Source: Trichormus sp. NMC-1 (GTDB lineage Bacteria > Cyanobacteriota > Cyanobacteriia > Cyanobacteriales > Nostocaceae). Taken from it: a stretch of DNA of 64,000 nucleotides. The stretch spans positions 247,692 to 311,691 of the forward strand of contig NZ_LZQD01000003.1 of the NCBI RefSeq assembly GCF_001858025.1. Reading direction: 5' to 3'. Below, piece by piece: positions 34,330-43,446 of the stretch. The notes under the pieces are model-generated. The model was not told the origin of the DNA and did no database searches. It saw only the letters and a list, made by a program, of their open reading frames with translations. The translations under genes and the position numbers were made by a program. How positions within the stretch are numbered: position 1 is the stretch's first letter; the number at the start of each line of letters is the position of its first letter.

Positions 34330-35355
34330 TTATAACCTAGCTGCACACACAGCAGCACCAATTAATCCTACTTGTTGATTAAGAATTATGTGTATGGGAA
34401 TTTCTTCTAAAATCGAGCGCATTCTGCCTTTTTGGGTGAAGTTTAATAAGAAGCTTCCATTCTGCATTAAAGGCAGGATTTTGGGCGCGATACCACCGGC
34501 AATGTATAATCCACCGTGGGGTAAGAGTTTGAGGGCGAGATTGCCGGCTTCCGCACCGTAAGCCTCTATAAATAGTTGCATAGTTTGTTCAGAAAGGCGA
34601 TCGCTTTTAGCCAAGGCTGCACTCCCAATAGCCGCACCAGGATCAACAGTTTTTTCTGGCTTTCCCGCTTCTTGTTCCCAACTTCTGACAACTTGGGCAA
34701 TTTCTGGTGATTCGGTGGCTAATTGTCTATCTCGCAAAAATTGGTAAATGGAAGTAATCCCCAACCCGGAAACAACCCTTTCTACAGAAGCCCGTTGAAT
34801 ATCATGTTTATCCAACAGGTATTTCAACAATTGAAATTCTAACTCGGTGCGAGGTGCAAAATCTGCGTGTCCACCTTCTGAGGGAAAAACATGATAATGA
34901 TTTCCCTGTTTAATTAAAAATCCTTGTCCTAACCCGGTTCCCGCACCAATAACCGCCATTGGTGCTTCTGGTTGATGTTTACCAACTTGCAAAGTCAACA
35001 AATCTTGTTTAGTTAAACCAAAAATGCCATAACCCACAGCCGCAAAGTCATTAATTAGGGAAATGGAGAGAATTCCTAATTCTTGGGCTAAACGTTCTGT
35101 ATCTAAAAACCATGTTAGGTTAGTTAGTCTGGCAGTATTTTGGACTACTGGCCCGGCAATTCCAAAACAGGCTTTTTCGGGTGTAGATGTATTCGCAGTT
35201 GCCAAAAACTTCTGCACTATCGGCACTAAATCGGGAAAATCACCGCTGCGGTAACTCTCCTCATAAAGAGTCTTTAAGCCTAGTGAATCGGAGGATTCCA
35301 CCAAGCGCAAAATAGTTTTCGTCCCACCAATATCTCCTGCTAGTAGCAATGTCAT
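34330..35355 (-). CDS. glk: Glucokinase
   Basis: A 341-residue protein of the Glk family (not ROK). LLAGDIGGTKTILRL at 4-18 is the phosphate-binding loop, SLINDFAAVGYG near 98-109 holds the catalytic Asp, and GAGTGLGQGFL and PSEGGHADFAPR follow. It phosphorylates glucose with ATP in the cytoplasm, feeding glycolysis or the pentose phosphate pathway. It stands alone on the minus strand. Its last 60 bases are duplicated at 14737-14795. The stop lies close to the right end of the IS605-type relic. Confidence 0.95.
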   Translation of the reverse strand: MTLLLAGDIGGTKTILRLVESSDSLGLKTLYEESYRSGDFPDLVPIVQKFLATANTSTPEKACFGIAGPVVQNTARLTNLTWFLDTERLAQELGILSISLINDFAAVGYGIFGLTKQDLLTLQVGKHQPEAPMAVIGAGTGLGQGFLIKQGNHYHVFPSEGGHADFAPRTELEFQLLKYLLDKHDIQRASVERVVSGLGITSIYQFLRDRQLATESPEIAQVVRSWEQEAGKPEKTVDPGAAIGSAALAKSDRLSEQTMQLFIEAYGAEAGNLALKLLPHGGLYIAGGIAPKILPLMQNGSFLLNFTQKGRMRSILEEIPIHIILNQQVGLIGAAVCAARL

Positions 35356-35473
35356 AAAGTTTATCAGTTAGTTACTTGTGCTGTAATTATTTAGCTATCA
35401 GCAAACAGCAGTTAGATTTTTCAGGTTTACGCCAAAAATCACTACTTGATCATCTACTGATTTATCAAATATT

Positions 35474-35513
<40 letters not shown>

Positions 35514-35514
<1 letters not shown>

Positions 35515-36161
35515 TATACAAATCTCACCATTTCTTCTATTTGAGTTAAATGGGAGGTATCTCCCTTTAGTTCTAGCAACCATTCTGACTCTTGACGCAC
35601 GACTTTCACTAAAGAACATAAGGAAGCTTTAACTTCTGTTTTGGCAATTTCGCCAACTAGTCCCATTGCTCCCCCCAGTACAGAAGCGCCATGTGCTATC
35701 AGTAGGATATCATTTGGGAAGAATTCAGCTGCTAGACATCTGGCTGTTTGTCCAGAACGTTGTCTCACTTTTTCATGGGTTTCGGGGTATTGTGCGGCTA
35801 TCCGTGATGTGTAGCTGGTGTCAATTCTGGGGAATAATGCAGCTAAAGCTAGAGTAGAGTGTCTTTCTGGTTCTTCTGTCATCCATTCTGGATTTAGCCA
35901 CTCACTTAAGCCTGTTTCTAGTTTAATCGGTAAATCTAATGCTTCTGCTACGGCGTTAGCTGTTTGCACTGTTCGCAGAAATGGAGATGCGAAAATATGG
36001 GTGATTTTTTCACTTTTGAGTCGTTTCGCTAGTTGTTGCGCCTGCACCATGCCATCATCTGATAAAGGTGGATCATACCTTTTTTCGGCTGTGAGAAACC
36101 AATCAGGGTTGACAAAGTCGAGTCGGTTGGCGTGTCTTGCGATCCAGATGATTTGACTCAT
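35514..36161 (-). CDS. Histidine phosphatase family protein (phosphoglycerate mutase-like)
   Basis: About 215 residues from the ATG at 36161, which places IIWIARHANRLDF at the N terminus as usual; a TTG 33 bases upstream is less likely. RHANR is the catalytic RHG-type motif with the phospho-accepting His. ASPFLRTVQTANAVAEALD and LLIAHGASVLGGAMG (second catalytic His) complete the fold. The substrate is unknown; the branch includes broad-specificity phosphatases. The gene ends inside a heptamer array, so its last codons touch repeat DNA. Confidence 0.88.
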
Positions 36162-36350
36162 GGGGTAGAATTTTACAGGTATCAATGGGTGCAATTTAAA
36201 TCTTAGGACATAAGTGTTATATTTCGTAATGATTTAGATAATTTTGTTTTTTTAATGAACCACGAAGAAGCGTTCGCGTAGCGCTCCGAAGGAATAGGAC
36301 ACTAAGAGAAGAGAGGAAGAGGGAAAATTTTTTTTATCTCAACCAGTAAA

Positions 36351-36788
36351 TTATCTCTTCTGAAGCAGAGGAGAATCTATATCTAAAAGCCAATTTTCAT
36401 CAACAAATTCCATATTTTCATTATAGATAAGAACTAGCTCACCTATCTTTTCTAGGGGCTGATTTTCTTTTTGGTAAGATTTATCTTCTGGGAACCACGA
36501 AGCCTCAAAAGCTTTTTGTATAGACCAGTCATAAGCTAACAGAGAAAATTGTAATTTAAGAAATCGTTTATTTCTGCTAAATCCTACAGAACTACTGATT
36601 AATTCTGCTTTTGTGGTTTGAGGTAAGGTAATTGCTTCATAATATTCATCCTGCTCATCCCAATAACCAGAAATTGTATAAAAGCATTCGGACAGAAGTT
36701 GTCTAACAAGAGTATTAGTATCTAAATTTTCTAATATCTCAGTTAAATCTTGCCAAACTGGGTGATTTTTCAATTGGAGTGTAGTCAT
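36351..36788 (-). CDS. Hypothetical protein, downstream partner of the 105-residue protein
   Basis: A 145-residue protein with no signal or membrane span, rich in acidic and aromatic residues (SGYWDEQDEYYEAI, then AFEASWFPEDKSYQKE). I do not recognise it. It starts 14 bases after the gene at 36803-37120 and is surely co-transcribed with it. An acidic small protein following another small unknown protein is the form of many immunity or antitoxin genes, but this is an inference from layout only. Confidence 0.55.
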   Translation of the reverse strand: MTTLQLKNHPVWQDLTEILENLDTNTLVRQLLSECFYTISGYWDEQDEYYEAITLPQTTKAELISSSVGFSRNKRFLKLQFSLLAYDWSIQKAFEASWFPEDKSYQKENQPLEKIGELVLIYNENMEFVDENWLLDIDSPLLQKR

Positions 36789-36802
36789 AATTTTTAGATG
36801 GA

Positions 36803-37120
36803 TTAATGTTCTGTTATAAAACCAGGAAAATGCAAGATACCATTAATATATTTTGCATGAAACCTTCTATCGCCATCTTTACCTAATACTTTAGATTTTA
36901 AATCATATCCTTTTTCTTGAGAATCAACAAGCCCAATACTACCACGCGGGTGTACTAGTCCTTTCATAATTGCCTTTAAATGCTTACTCTTTTGATCAAA
37001 TTTTATACCTAATTTTATCTGTTCCTGACTAAATAAAACTGGCAAATCACCAGTGGAAAGATATACAACATATACAATTTCAGTTTGAATATCTTTCCAA
37101 TTATTGGGTAAAGATTCCAT
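36803..37120 (-). CDS. Hypothetical 105-residue protein
   Basis: It starts MESLPNNWKDIQTEIVYVVY and ends with a basic, aromatic stretch (GDRRFHAKYINGILHFPGF). No signal peptide or membrane segment is visible. I do not recognise the family. The C-terminal part with conserved-looking Asp, Arg and His residues could be a small nuclease-like or toxin-like fold; there is no direct proof. It is the first gene of a two-gene unit with 36351-36788 and lies beside a secreted RNase T2 on the same strand. Confidence 0.5.
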   Translation of the reverse strand: MESLPNNWKDIQTEIVYVVYLSTGDLPVLFSQEQIKLGIKFDQKSKHLKAIMKGLVHPRGSIGLVDSQEKGYDLKSKVLGKDGDRRFHAKYINGILHFPGFITEH

Positions 37121-37218
37121 AATATTTAACAGTTGGTTTACCTGATAAAATTTGTGGATCTGAATGAATGTATTTTTTCCAGTTCATGATTCAAACCATC
37201 CCTTAATTTTCTTTAATT

Positions 37219-37893
37219 TTACCTCACATTTCTCACCAAAAAGTTAGCCTGACCACAACTTTTTCGAGAACGTCTCAAAATATCTTCGCTACAAATACCT
37301 GCTTTACCATCTTTAGAATAACAAAAGAATATTTCTTGTAAAAACCTACCAGAATCAGAACAATAGGGAGCAATACCATTAGCAGTAAATTTGCTATTAG
37401 CACTCACGAAGGCACTTTTTAGGTCTTTAACTGTAGTGCGAAAAGGTTTTTCAGGACTTTTATAAGCTGAAGGAATAACCAGAGAATATTTTAACTGTCT
37501 ACTTAATGTTAAATATTCCATAGGTTTTTCACCTGTACAAGTTCCATGTTTTACCCATTGATGATTATAAAGTTTATCATTGGGAAATAAACCTCTAAAT
37601 TTTTCTTTGATTAAGGAAGGTAATTTTTCAGTTGTACAGTTAGCGGGATAACCTTTTTGATATTGTGGCCAAAGTCCATGTAAAACAAAACCATATTTTC
37701 TTCCTTGGCTGCACTGCTGGGGGTTACGATTACCATTTTTCGCGCAATGATCAGGCGACCAGGATAATGCTAAAACATAAAAATCAAATTTACCAGGAGT
37801 ACCAGGTCTTTGAGCTACTGCACTATTCGGGATAGCTAGGGTAGTTATTAATAAACAAGATGCAATGACAACGTTTTTTATTTGCATATTCAT
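37219..37893 (-). CDS. Secreted ribonuclease T2 family protein
   Basis: A 224-residue protein with a signal peptide (VVIASCLLITTLAIPNSAVA, cleaved near 28). The two catalytic blocks are visible: FVLHGLWPQY (CAS I) and NHQWVKHGTCTG (CAS II) with the active His residues and Glu/Lys neighbours, and six or more Cys residues for disulfides. The enzyme cuts RNA to 2',3'-cyclic phosphates outside the cytoplasm, probably for phosphate or nucleotide recovery or for defence. It is in the same orientation as the two small unknown genes after it, 98 bases away. Confidence 0.92.
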   Translation of the reverse strand: MNMQIKNVVIASCLLITTLAIPNSAVAQRPGTPGKFDFYVLALSWSPDHCAKNGNRNPQQCSQGRKYGFVLHGLWPQYQKGYPANCTTEKLPSLIKEKFRGLFPNDKLYNHQWVKHGTCTGEKPMEYLTLSRQLKYSLVIPSAYKSPEKPFRTTVKDLKSAFVSANSKFTANGIAPYCSDSGRFLQEIFFCYSKDGKAGICSEDILRRSRKSCGQANFLVRNVR

Positions 37894-37969
37894 AACCAGT
37901 TACTCTGATGCTAAAAGTCTTCAAAATTACCATACCGTATTTGTGCAATAAAAAAAAGACCAACACACA

Positions 37970-38000
37970 GATCCTCGACTTCTTTAAGAAGTCGGGGATC
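37970..38000. repeat. Dispersed hairpin GATCCTCGACTTC/GAAGTCGGGGATC
   Basis: A 13-bp stem (one mismatch) with a 5-base loop lies between divergent genes, just before the TRAP permease ribosome site. A near-identical hairpin is at 61819-61849. Confidence 0.85.
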
Positions 38001-38056
38001 TCAATCCCTGAACAATGTAAACTACATTTACAGTCACTCAGGAGGTCAGAAAAGCA

Positions 38057-38611
38057 TTGGAAAAGTTATTAAAAATCTCAAACTTTATTGATAGCTGCAC
38101 TGAACGCATTGGCCGCTGGACGAGTTGGTTAGTCTTGGTGATGGTGATACTCGGTGTATGGAATGTTGCAGGTAGATACATTGGGCGGCTAATTGGTAGT
38201 AATCTGACATCTAACGCCTATATAGAAGCACAATGGTATATTTTTGACTTAGTTTTCTTGTTAGGTGCAGCTTACACCCTCAAACATAACGAACACGTGC
38301 GGGTGGATATTTTTTACAGTAATTTGTCAGGTAAACGCAAAGCAATTGCAGACTTATTTGGAACAGTATTTTTTCTGATTCCTTTCTGCATTATGGTGAT
38401 TATTTTTTCCTGGGATAGCATTATTGCGTCTTGGCAAATTCTGGAAACATCTCCAGATCCCGGTGGTTTACCGCGTTACCCCATTAAAGCTATGATTATT
38501 GTCGCCTTTGTCTTGCTGATTTTCCAAGGCATTTCCGAGGCGATTAAAAACTTGGCAATTCTTCAAAACAGAATAGCACCCCAGGAGGAAAATCATGACG
38601 CTGGACTATGA
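38057..38611 (+). CDS. TRAP transporter small permease (DctQ-like)
   Basis: A 184-residue membrane protein with four spans (about 20-40, 58-75, 100-120, 145-165). The pattern EAQWYIFDLVFLLGAAYTLK and NEHVRVDIFY is the DctQ signature. The start is TTG at 38057, chosen because AGGAGGT lies 11 bases before it and no ATG is nearby. It pairs with the large permease, whose start it overlaps by 17 bases. Together with a periplasmic binding protein it imports organic acids using the ion gradient. Confidence 0.92.
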   Translation: MEKLLKISNFIDSCTERIGRWTSWLVLVMVILGVWNVAGRYIGRLIGSNLTSNAYIEAQWYIFDLVFLLGAAYTLKHNEHVRVDIFYSNLSGKRKAIADLFGTVFFLIPFCIMVIIFSWDSIIASWQILETSPDPGGLPRYPIKAMIIVAFVLLIFQGISEAIKNLAILQNRIAPQEENHDAGL

Positions 38612-39932
38612 ATGGCTTGGTCCGTTGATGTTTGCAGGGGCTTTAGTGCTGCTGTCTGTGGGCTATCCAGTCGCTTTTTCTCTGGGTGGTGTAGCGATTT
38701 TATTTGGTATCATCGGTATTGCTTTGGGTGTTTTTGACCCGGTATTCCTCACGGCTATGCCACAGCGGATTTTTGGCATCATGGCCAATTATACCCTGTT
38801 AGCCATTCCTTATTTCATCTTTATGGGTTCAATGTTGGAAAAATCCGGCATTGCCGAAAGACTTTTAGAAACAATGGGGATTTTGCTAGGACGGTTGCGG
38901 GGTGGACTGGCTTTAGCTGTGATTTTGGTAGGTGCATTACTGGCAGCGACTACGGGTGTGGTAGCCGCGACTGTGGTAGCAATGGGCTTGATTTCTCTAC
39001 CAATTATGCTGCGTTATGGTTACAACAAAGAATTAGCTACTGGTGTGATTGCCGCTTCGGGGACTTTGGGGCAAATTATTCCCCCTAGTGTGGTATTGGT
39101 GGTTTTGGGTGATCAATTGGGTGTGTCTGTCGGTGATTTATTTATCGGTTCAGTCATTCCTGGCTTGATGATGGCGGGGTCTTTTGCTCTTCATGTGCTA
39201 ATTGTGGCATTTTTGAAGCCAGAGGTAGCGCCAGCCTTACCAGCCGAAGTGCGGGAAATTGGCGGTAAGGCTTTGAGAAAGCGGGTAGTTGAGGTGATGT
39301 TACCGCCGTTGATTTTGATTTTGTTAGTGTTGGGAAGTATCTTTTTTGGGTTTGCGACACCAACAGAAGCGGGTGCGGTAGGATGTGGGGGAGCGATCGC
39401 ACTGGCTGCTGCTAACCGTCAACTAACTTTAGCATCTCTGCGTCAGGTATGTGATAACACTTTGCGAATCACCAGCATGGTAATTTTTATCCTGTTAGGT
39501 TCGACAGCTTTCAGTTTAGTATTTCGGGGATTAAATGGCGATCAATTTATGTTTGATGTCCTTTCTAATCTCCCCGGTGGTAAAGTCGGTTTTTTAGCCC
39601 TGAGTATGACAGTAGTTTTCCTCCTGGGCTTTTTTATCGACTTCTTTGAAATCGCTTTTATCATCGTGCCTTTATTTGTACCAGTCGCCCAAACTTTAGG
39701 CATTGATTTAGTTTGGTATGGTGTAATATTAGGGGCAAATTTACAAACTTCTTTCCTGACTCCTCCCTTTGGTTTTGCTTTGTTTTATCTGCGCGGTGTC
39801 GCACCTCCAGAAGTTACAACTGGTGATATTTATCGGGGAGTAATTCCCTTTATTTTGCTGCAATTGTTGGTGGTACTTTTAATTATTACCTTTCCAGGAA
39901 TTGTGAGTTTTCTACCTTCTTTGGGACGTTAG
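38595..39932 (+). CDS. TRAP transporter large permease (DctM-like)
   Basis: A 445-residue protein with about 12 hydrophobic segments. IPYFIFMGSMLEKSGIAERL, TGVVAATVVAMGLISLPIML and GTLGQIIPPSVVLVVLGDQL are the conserved DctM blocks. It is the ion-coupled channel subunit in the inner membrane. AGGAGG lies 8 bases before the ATG. The binding protein gene lies convergently 124 bases away rather than in the same operon, which is less common. The substrate is not fixed by sequence; relatives carry 2-oxo acids or glutamate. Confidence 0.95.
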   Translation: MTLDYEWLGPLMFAGALVLLSVGYPVAFSLGGVAILFGIIGIALGVFDPVFLTAMPQRIFGIMANYTLLAIPYFIFMGSMLEKSGIAERLLETMGILLGRLRGGLALAVILVGALLAATTGVVAATVVAMGLISLPIMLRYGYNKELATGVIAASGTLGQIIPPSVVLVVLGDQLGVSVGDLFIGSVIPGLMMAGSFALHVLIVAFLKPEVAPALPAEVREIGGKALRKRVVEVMLPPLILILLVLGSIFFGFATPTEAGAVGCGGAIALAAANRQLTLASLRQVCDNTLRITSMVIFILLGSTAFSLVFRGLNGDQFMFDVLSNLPGGKVGFLALSMTVVFLLGFFIDFFEIAFIIVPLFVPVAQTLGIDLVWYGVILGANLQTSFLTPPFGFALFYLRGVAPPEVTTGDIYRGVIPFILLQLLVVLLIITFPGIVSFLPSLGR

Positions 39933-39971
39933 AGACTTCCAAAAAATAACTTTTTCTTTTTCCTGACTCTT

Positions 39972-40044
39972 GTAAGGGCGAAGCATTCGGAAGATAAACT
40001 TGGGGAAAACCCGATAAATTATCGCCCGAATGCTTCGCCCCTAC
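39972..40044. repeat. Inverted repeat between convergent TRAP genes
   Basis: GTAAGGGCGAAGCATTCGG at the left pairs with CCCGAATGCTTCGCCCCTAC at the right, around 34 bases. It lies between two stop codons, so it may act as a terminator for both. The arm GGGCGAAGCATTCGG is of a type repeated in Nostoc-like spacers. Confidence 0.75.
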
Positions 40045-40056
40045 GATTCTTAATCC

Positions 40057-41160
40057 CTATTTACTATCAGTCGTCACAAAATTGGCATAGCTTAATTCAT
40101 TGACACGATTCCAGTTAAAAATCTGCTGTCTAAAGGTTTTCCATTGTTCATAAACTTGTTTAAAACTTGCATCCTTACTAGCATTTTCCTCATATATATC
40201 AAAAGCAGCTTTTTTTGCAGCTTGCATAATCTCTTCGCTGTAAGGAGTTAATTTAGTCCCACCAGCCAGCAATCTTGTCATTGCTTCCCCATTCAAAGCA
40301 TCGTACTCAGTTAACATATTTACGTTAGCTTCAACAGTTGCTGATCTAAAGATTTCTTGGTATTCTTTAGGTAATTTATCCCAAGCTTTACGACTCACCA
40401 ATACATCTAAAGTTGGACCCGGTTCCCACCAACCAGGATAATAATAAAATTGCGCGGCTTTATTTAAACCTAGTTTCTCATCATCATAAGGGCCAACCCA
40501 CTCAGCCGCATCAATAGCACCCCGATCTAATGCTAAATATATTTCTCCTCCGGGTAACACTTGCACATTCACCCCCAAACGAGACATGACTTGTCCACCC
40601 AAGCCGGGAATTCGCATTTTTAACCCATTCAAATCAGAAACAGATTTGATTTCTTTTTTAAACCATCCTCCCATTTGCGCCCCAGTATTACCAGCAGGAA
40701 AGTTGATAATATTGAAATTAGCATATATTTTTTGGATGGCTTCTAGTCCACCACCATGATACAACCAAGCATTTTGTTGTTGGGCATTTAAGCCAAAGGG
40801 TACGGAGGTAGCGAAAGCTAATGCTGGGTTTTTACCAATGTAGTAATAACTAGCTGTGTGTCCACATTCTACAGTTCCAGCTTGCACAGCGTCTAATACT
40901 TGCAATCCCGGTACTAATTCCCCAGCAGCAAAAGGGGTAATGGTGAAACGGCCACCGGTCATTTCTTTGACTCGTTTAGCGATGGTTTCCGCACCGATAT
41001 AAGTCCCTAAAGTCTTTGTCCAACTTGTCGCCATGCGCCATCTGACAGTAGGTAAACTACCTTGTACAGTGGTAGATGTACTGGTTTTGGCACAAGCTGC
41101 GGTGAGTGCAGCAGTTGCTGTAGCAATTGCACCTGTATTGATAATTTGTCTACGTTTCAT
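40057..41160 (-). CDS. TRAP transporter substrate-binding protein (DctP/TakP-like)
   Basis: A 367-residue protein. [20 protein letters not shown] ends at a lipobox-like ALTAAC, so it is probably a lipoprotein; the RR pair also allows a Tat route. [20 protein letters not shown] and the [15 protein letters not shown] block with a conserved Trp and Asp resemble the TakP group that binds 2-oxo acids with a cation. It feeds the DctQM permease at 38057-39932, from which it is convergent. It probably has its own promoter upstream of 41160. Confidence 0.9.
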   Translation of the reverse strand: MKRRQIINTGAIATATAALTAACAKTSTSTTVQGSLPTVRWRMATSWTKTLGTYIGAETIAKRVKEMTGGRFTITPFAAGELVPGLQVLDAVQAGTVECGHTASYYYIGKNPALAFATSVPFGLNAQQQNAWLYHGGGLEAIQKIYANFNIINFPAGNTGAQMGGWFKKEIKSVSDLNGLKMRIPGLGGQVMSRLGVNVQVLPGGEIYLALDRGAIDAAEWVGPYDDEKLGLNKAAQFYYYPGWWEPGPTLDVLVSRKAWDKLPKEYQEIFRSATVEANVNMLTEYDALNGEAMTRLLAGGTKLTPYSEEIMQAAKKAAFDIYEENASKDASFKQVYEQWKTFRQQIFNWNRVNELSYANFVTTDSK

Positions 41161-41239
41161 GATTTTTTAGTAATTTCCATTACTCTATCTTGCGACTGAT
41201 AGTGCAATTTATCAGGTTTTTGTAGAACAAGATCGAAAC

Positions 41240-41269
41240 TGTAGAGACGTTCCATGGAACGTCTCTACA
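41240..41269. repeat. Perfect 30-bp palindrome
   Basis: TGTAGAGACGTTCCA meets its exact reverse complement TGGAACGTCTCTACA with no loop. It lies between the stop of the oxidoreductase gene and the start of the DctP-like gene, both on the minus strand. It is a dispersed-repeat type; transcript folding here could also end or pause transcription. Confidence 0.9.
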
Positions 41270-41284
41270 TGATTTCTTTGTGAT

Positions 41285-42436
41285 CTACTGGAATTGTGCC
41301 ATGAAACGCCTATCAATACAGTCTTTCCAATGCCACAATAACTGATGGGGTGGTAAGGTAAAATCCCCTCTCGTGGCTAATGCGCGTCCATCACCTGTAC
41401 TAATTAAACTTAAATAGTCTTTTTGTGGTTTATAAGGTTGAAGTGATTTACCCAAAACCATCCTTCGCAAATTATCATACAACGGTTTACCTTGACGCAC
41501 CGCAAACACACCCGCTTTTGGTAAGTGATAATTTATCATTGTCGCAATATCACCCGCTGCAAAAATTTGGGGATGACTAACAGATTGTAAATTATCATCT
41601 ACTAAAATAAACCCTGTTTCATCTGTACCAATACCCGAATTTTTCACCCAATTTGGTGCTGATGCTTGTGTTACCCAAAAGACTTGATCGCACTCAACTA
41701 CTAACCCAGATTCGCATTTAATCTCTAACTTGTCGTTTCTTGGTACAACTTGACACACGGTTTCACTTAAATGTAATTTCACATCTTTGTTAATTAAAAT
41801 TCTCTCCATGATTTGCCGTACTGATAAATGATGATTTGGCATTAATTCCCCACTGCGTTGAAATAAATGCACTTCCAAATTTTTAGTTTCCAATCTCTGT
41901 AAACCTGCTTGCATTGATAATGCCAATTCGACACCACCTGCACCACCACCAACAATGCCAATACTTAGCTGTTTTTGGGGATTTTCAGCAACTGTTTCCT
42001 GTAATTTATACCAATGTTCTAAAAGTTGCGCCACAGGTTTAGCGCCAATTGTATATTCTGCTGCACCTGATACAGATAATTTTGCCGGAGTGCTGCCAAT
42101 ATCAATAGACAGGATATCAAAATCTACCGCAGGTCGGTTAGCACAAAGCACGTGGTGATTTTTAAAATCCAGCCCAATTACTTGATCAAGATACAATTCT
42201 ACATGAGCAAATTTGCATAAATTCTGTAAAAAAATATGACATTCAGCATAATTGTAAAATCCAGCAATATGTCCTGGCAACATCCCAGAGTAGGGTGTAT
42301 ATTGATCTGGAGTAATTAAGGTCAAACTTAGTCCGGGTAGGGGGTTTTTACCTAAAAGTCTCAAAACGATAGCATGACTATGACCCCCACCAATCAGCAC
42401 CAACTTTTTTTGCCTTGGATAGTAATTTTCCTGCAT
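41285..42436 (-). CDS. FAD/NAD(P)-dependent oxidoreductase of the SelD-associated type
   Basis: A 383-residue NDH-2-like flavoprotein. LVLIGGGHSHAIVLRLLGKN near the N terminus (FAD motif with the GGGHSH variant), then YSGMLPGHIAGFY, IVGGGAGGVELALSM (NAD site, about residue 165) and PQIFAAGDIATM. In many cyanobacteria this module is fused to selenide-water dikinase SelD; here it ends after HWKDCIDRRFMAQF and no selD follows. The electron donor and acceptor are unknown. It stands alone; a 30-bp palindrome lies just past its stop. Confidence 0.85.
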   Translation of the reverse strand: MQENYYPRQKKLVLIGGGHSHAIVLRLLGKNPLPGLSLTLITPDQYTPYSGMLPGHIAGFYNYAECHIFLQNLCKFAHVELYLDQVIGLDFKNHHVLCANRPAVDFDILSIDIGSTPAKLSVSGAAEYTIGAKPVAQLLEHWYKLQETVAENPQKQLSIGIVGGGAGGVELALSMQAGLQRLETKNLEVHLFQRSGELMPNHHLSVRQIMERILINKDVKLHLSETVCQVVPRNDKLEIKCESGLVVECDQVFWVTQASAPNWVKNSGIGTDETGFILVDDNLQSVSHPQIFAAGDIATMINYHLPKAGVFAVRQGKPLYDNLRRMVLGKSLQPYKPQKDYLSLISTGDGRALATRGDFTLPPHQLLWHWKDCIDRRFMAQFQ

Positions 42437-42592
42437 TTGCAGATTTAAGTAAATTTGATTATCGATTAAATATAAATCAATTTTATCATGATTGTTCTCT
42501 ATTGTCGGTGAATACTAAGCAATAGTGAATCACAACCAAAAACTGATAAATATGTGTAGCACATATGTTTATGTCTCAACCAGATGCTGAGT

Positions 42593-42656
42593 TCAATTCA
42601 CTTAATTAAAGCTACAAATGAATTTCTTCATTAGCGCGTCATTCTGTCCGTCCATT
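42593..42656. repeat. Dispersed repeat, copy 1 (partner near 57896-57951)
   Basis: CAATTCACTTAATTAAAGCT followed by ACAAATGAATTT and a CGCGTC...TGTCCGTCCATT segment recurs at 57896-57951 with a few changes and a small gap. It lies in the spacer before the pentapeptide-repeat gene. Confidence 0.75.
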
Positions 42657-42687
42657 GGTGAGGAATTTGTGATTAGGACTTAATAAA

Positions 42688-43446
42688 GTGTCACACTCCA
42701 TTTCTATTTTTAGATATCTGAATTCTCAAATGCTTAAGCTTAGTGTATTAATTCAAAATGCCTCATTCAAAAAAATCATCCTGTGGATGCTGGAAATTAG
42801 AGAACGATTAAAACATACTCAACAAAATAACTCATATCAACAATATTTAATGAATGTCATACCAAGACTTGAGAATAATTCCATTGAAACCAGTCTATCT
42901 GCAATTAATGATTTAGAGCATCTCGCCAAAATCCAACCGCAATACCACTGGGTAATTATGGATATGCTGACTCATTTTGTACGAAATAAATCTCCCATTC
43001 TTTCCCCAGAAGAACTGATGATTAATTCTTCTACAAACATCCAGGAAGTGATTCAAGCCGCTATTACCGTAATTGGCAGGAGAGACATCACAAAAGACCC
43101 AGAAAATGAGCAGATTGACTTAAGTTATGCAAACTTAATAGGGGTAAATTTGTCAGGTGCAAACCTAGCACAAACTAACCTTTATCAAGCTAATCTATCG
43201 AATGCAAATCTTGCTGGTGTCAATTTAGAAGGAGCGATCCTCTGTGCAGCAAATCTCACTGGTGCTAACCTCAATTTAGCCAACCTGTCTGGGGCAATTC
43301 TCAGTGCAGCAAATCTCAGTGGTGCGAATCTCTCCGGTGCTAACTTGCATCGAGCTAACTTGTATTTGGCTAGTTTACAAAATGCAATTTTGAATGATAC
43401 AATGCTTGATGGTGCAAACCTGAGAGAAACTAAGTTTTCTTTTTAA
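42688..43446 (+). CDS. Pentapeptide-repeat protein
   Basis: 252 residues with a GTG start (GTGTCACACTCC). The N-terminal 150 residues are helical and include IQAAITVIGRRDITKDPENE, which is shared with the protein at 44269. From about residue 152 there are about 18 tandem A(N/D)LXX repeats such as GANLAQTNLYQANLSNANLA, which fold into a right-handed quadrilateral beta-helix. Function is unknown; such proteins often act as protein-protein scaffolds and some mimic DNA. No membrane span is present. The gene stands alone. Confidence 0.85.
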   Translation: MSHSISIFRYLNSQMLKLSVLIQNASFKKIILWMLEIRERLKHTQQNNSYQQYLMNVIPRLENNSIETSLSAINDLEHLAKIQPQYHWVIMDMLTHFVRNKSPILSPEELMINSSTNIQEVIQAAITVIGRRDITKDPENEQIDLSYANLIGVNLSGANLAQTNLYQANLSNANLAGVNLEGAILCAANLTGANLNLANLSGAILSAANLSGANLSGANLHRANLYLASLQNAILNDTMLDGANLRETKFSF

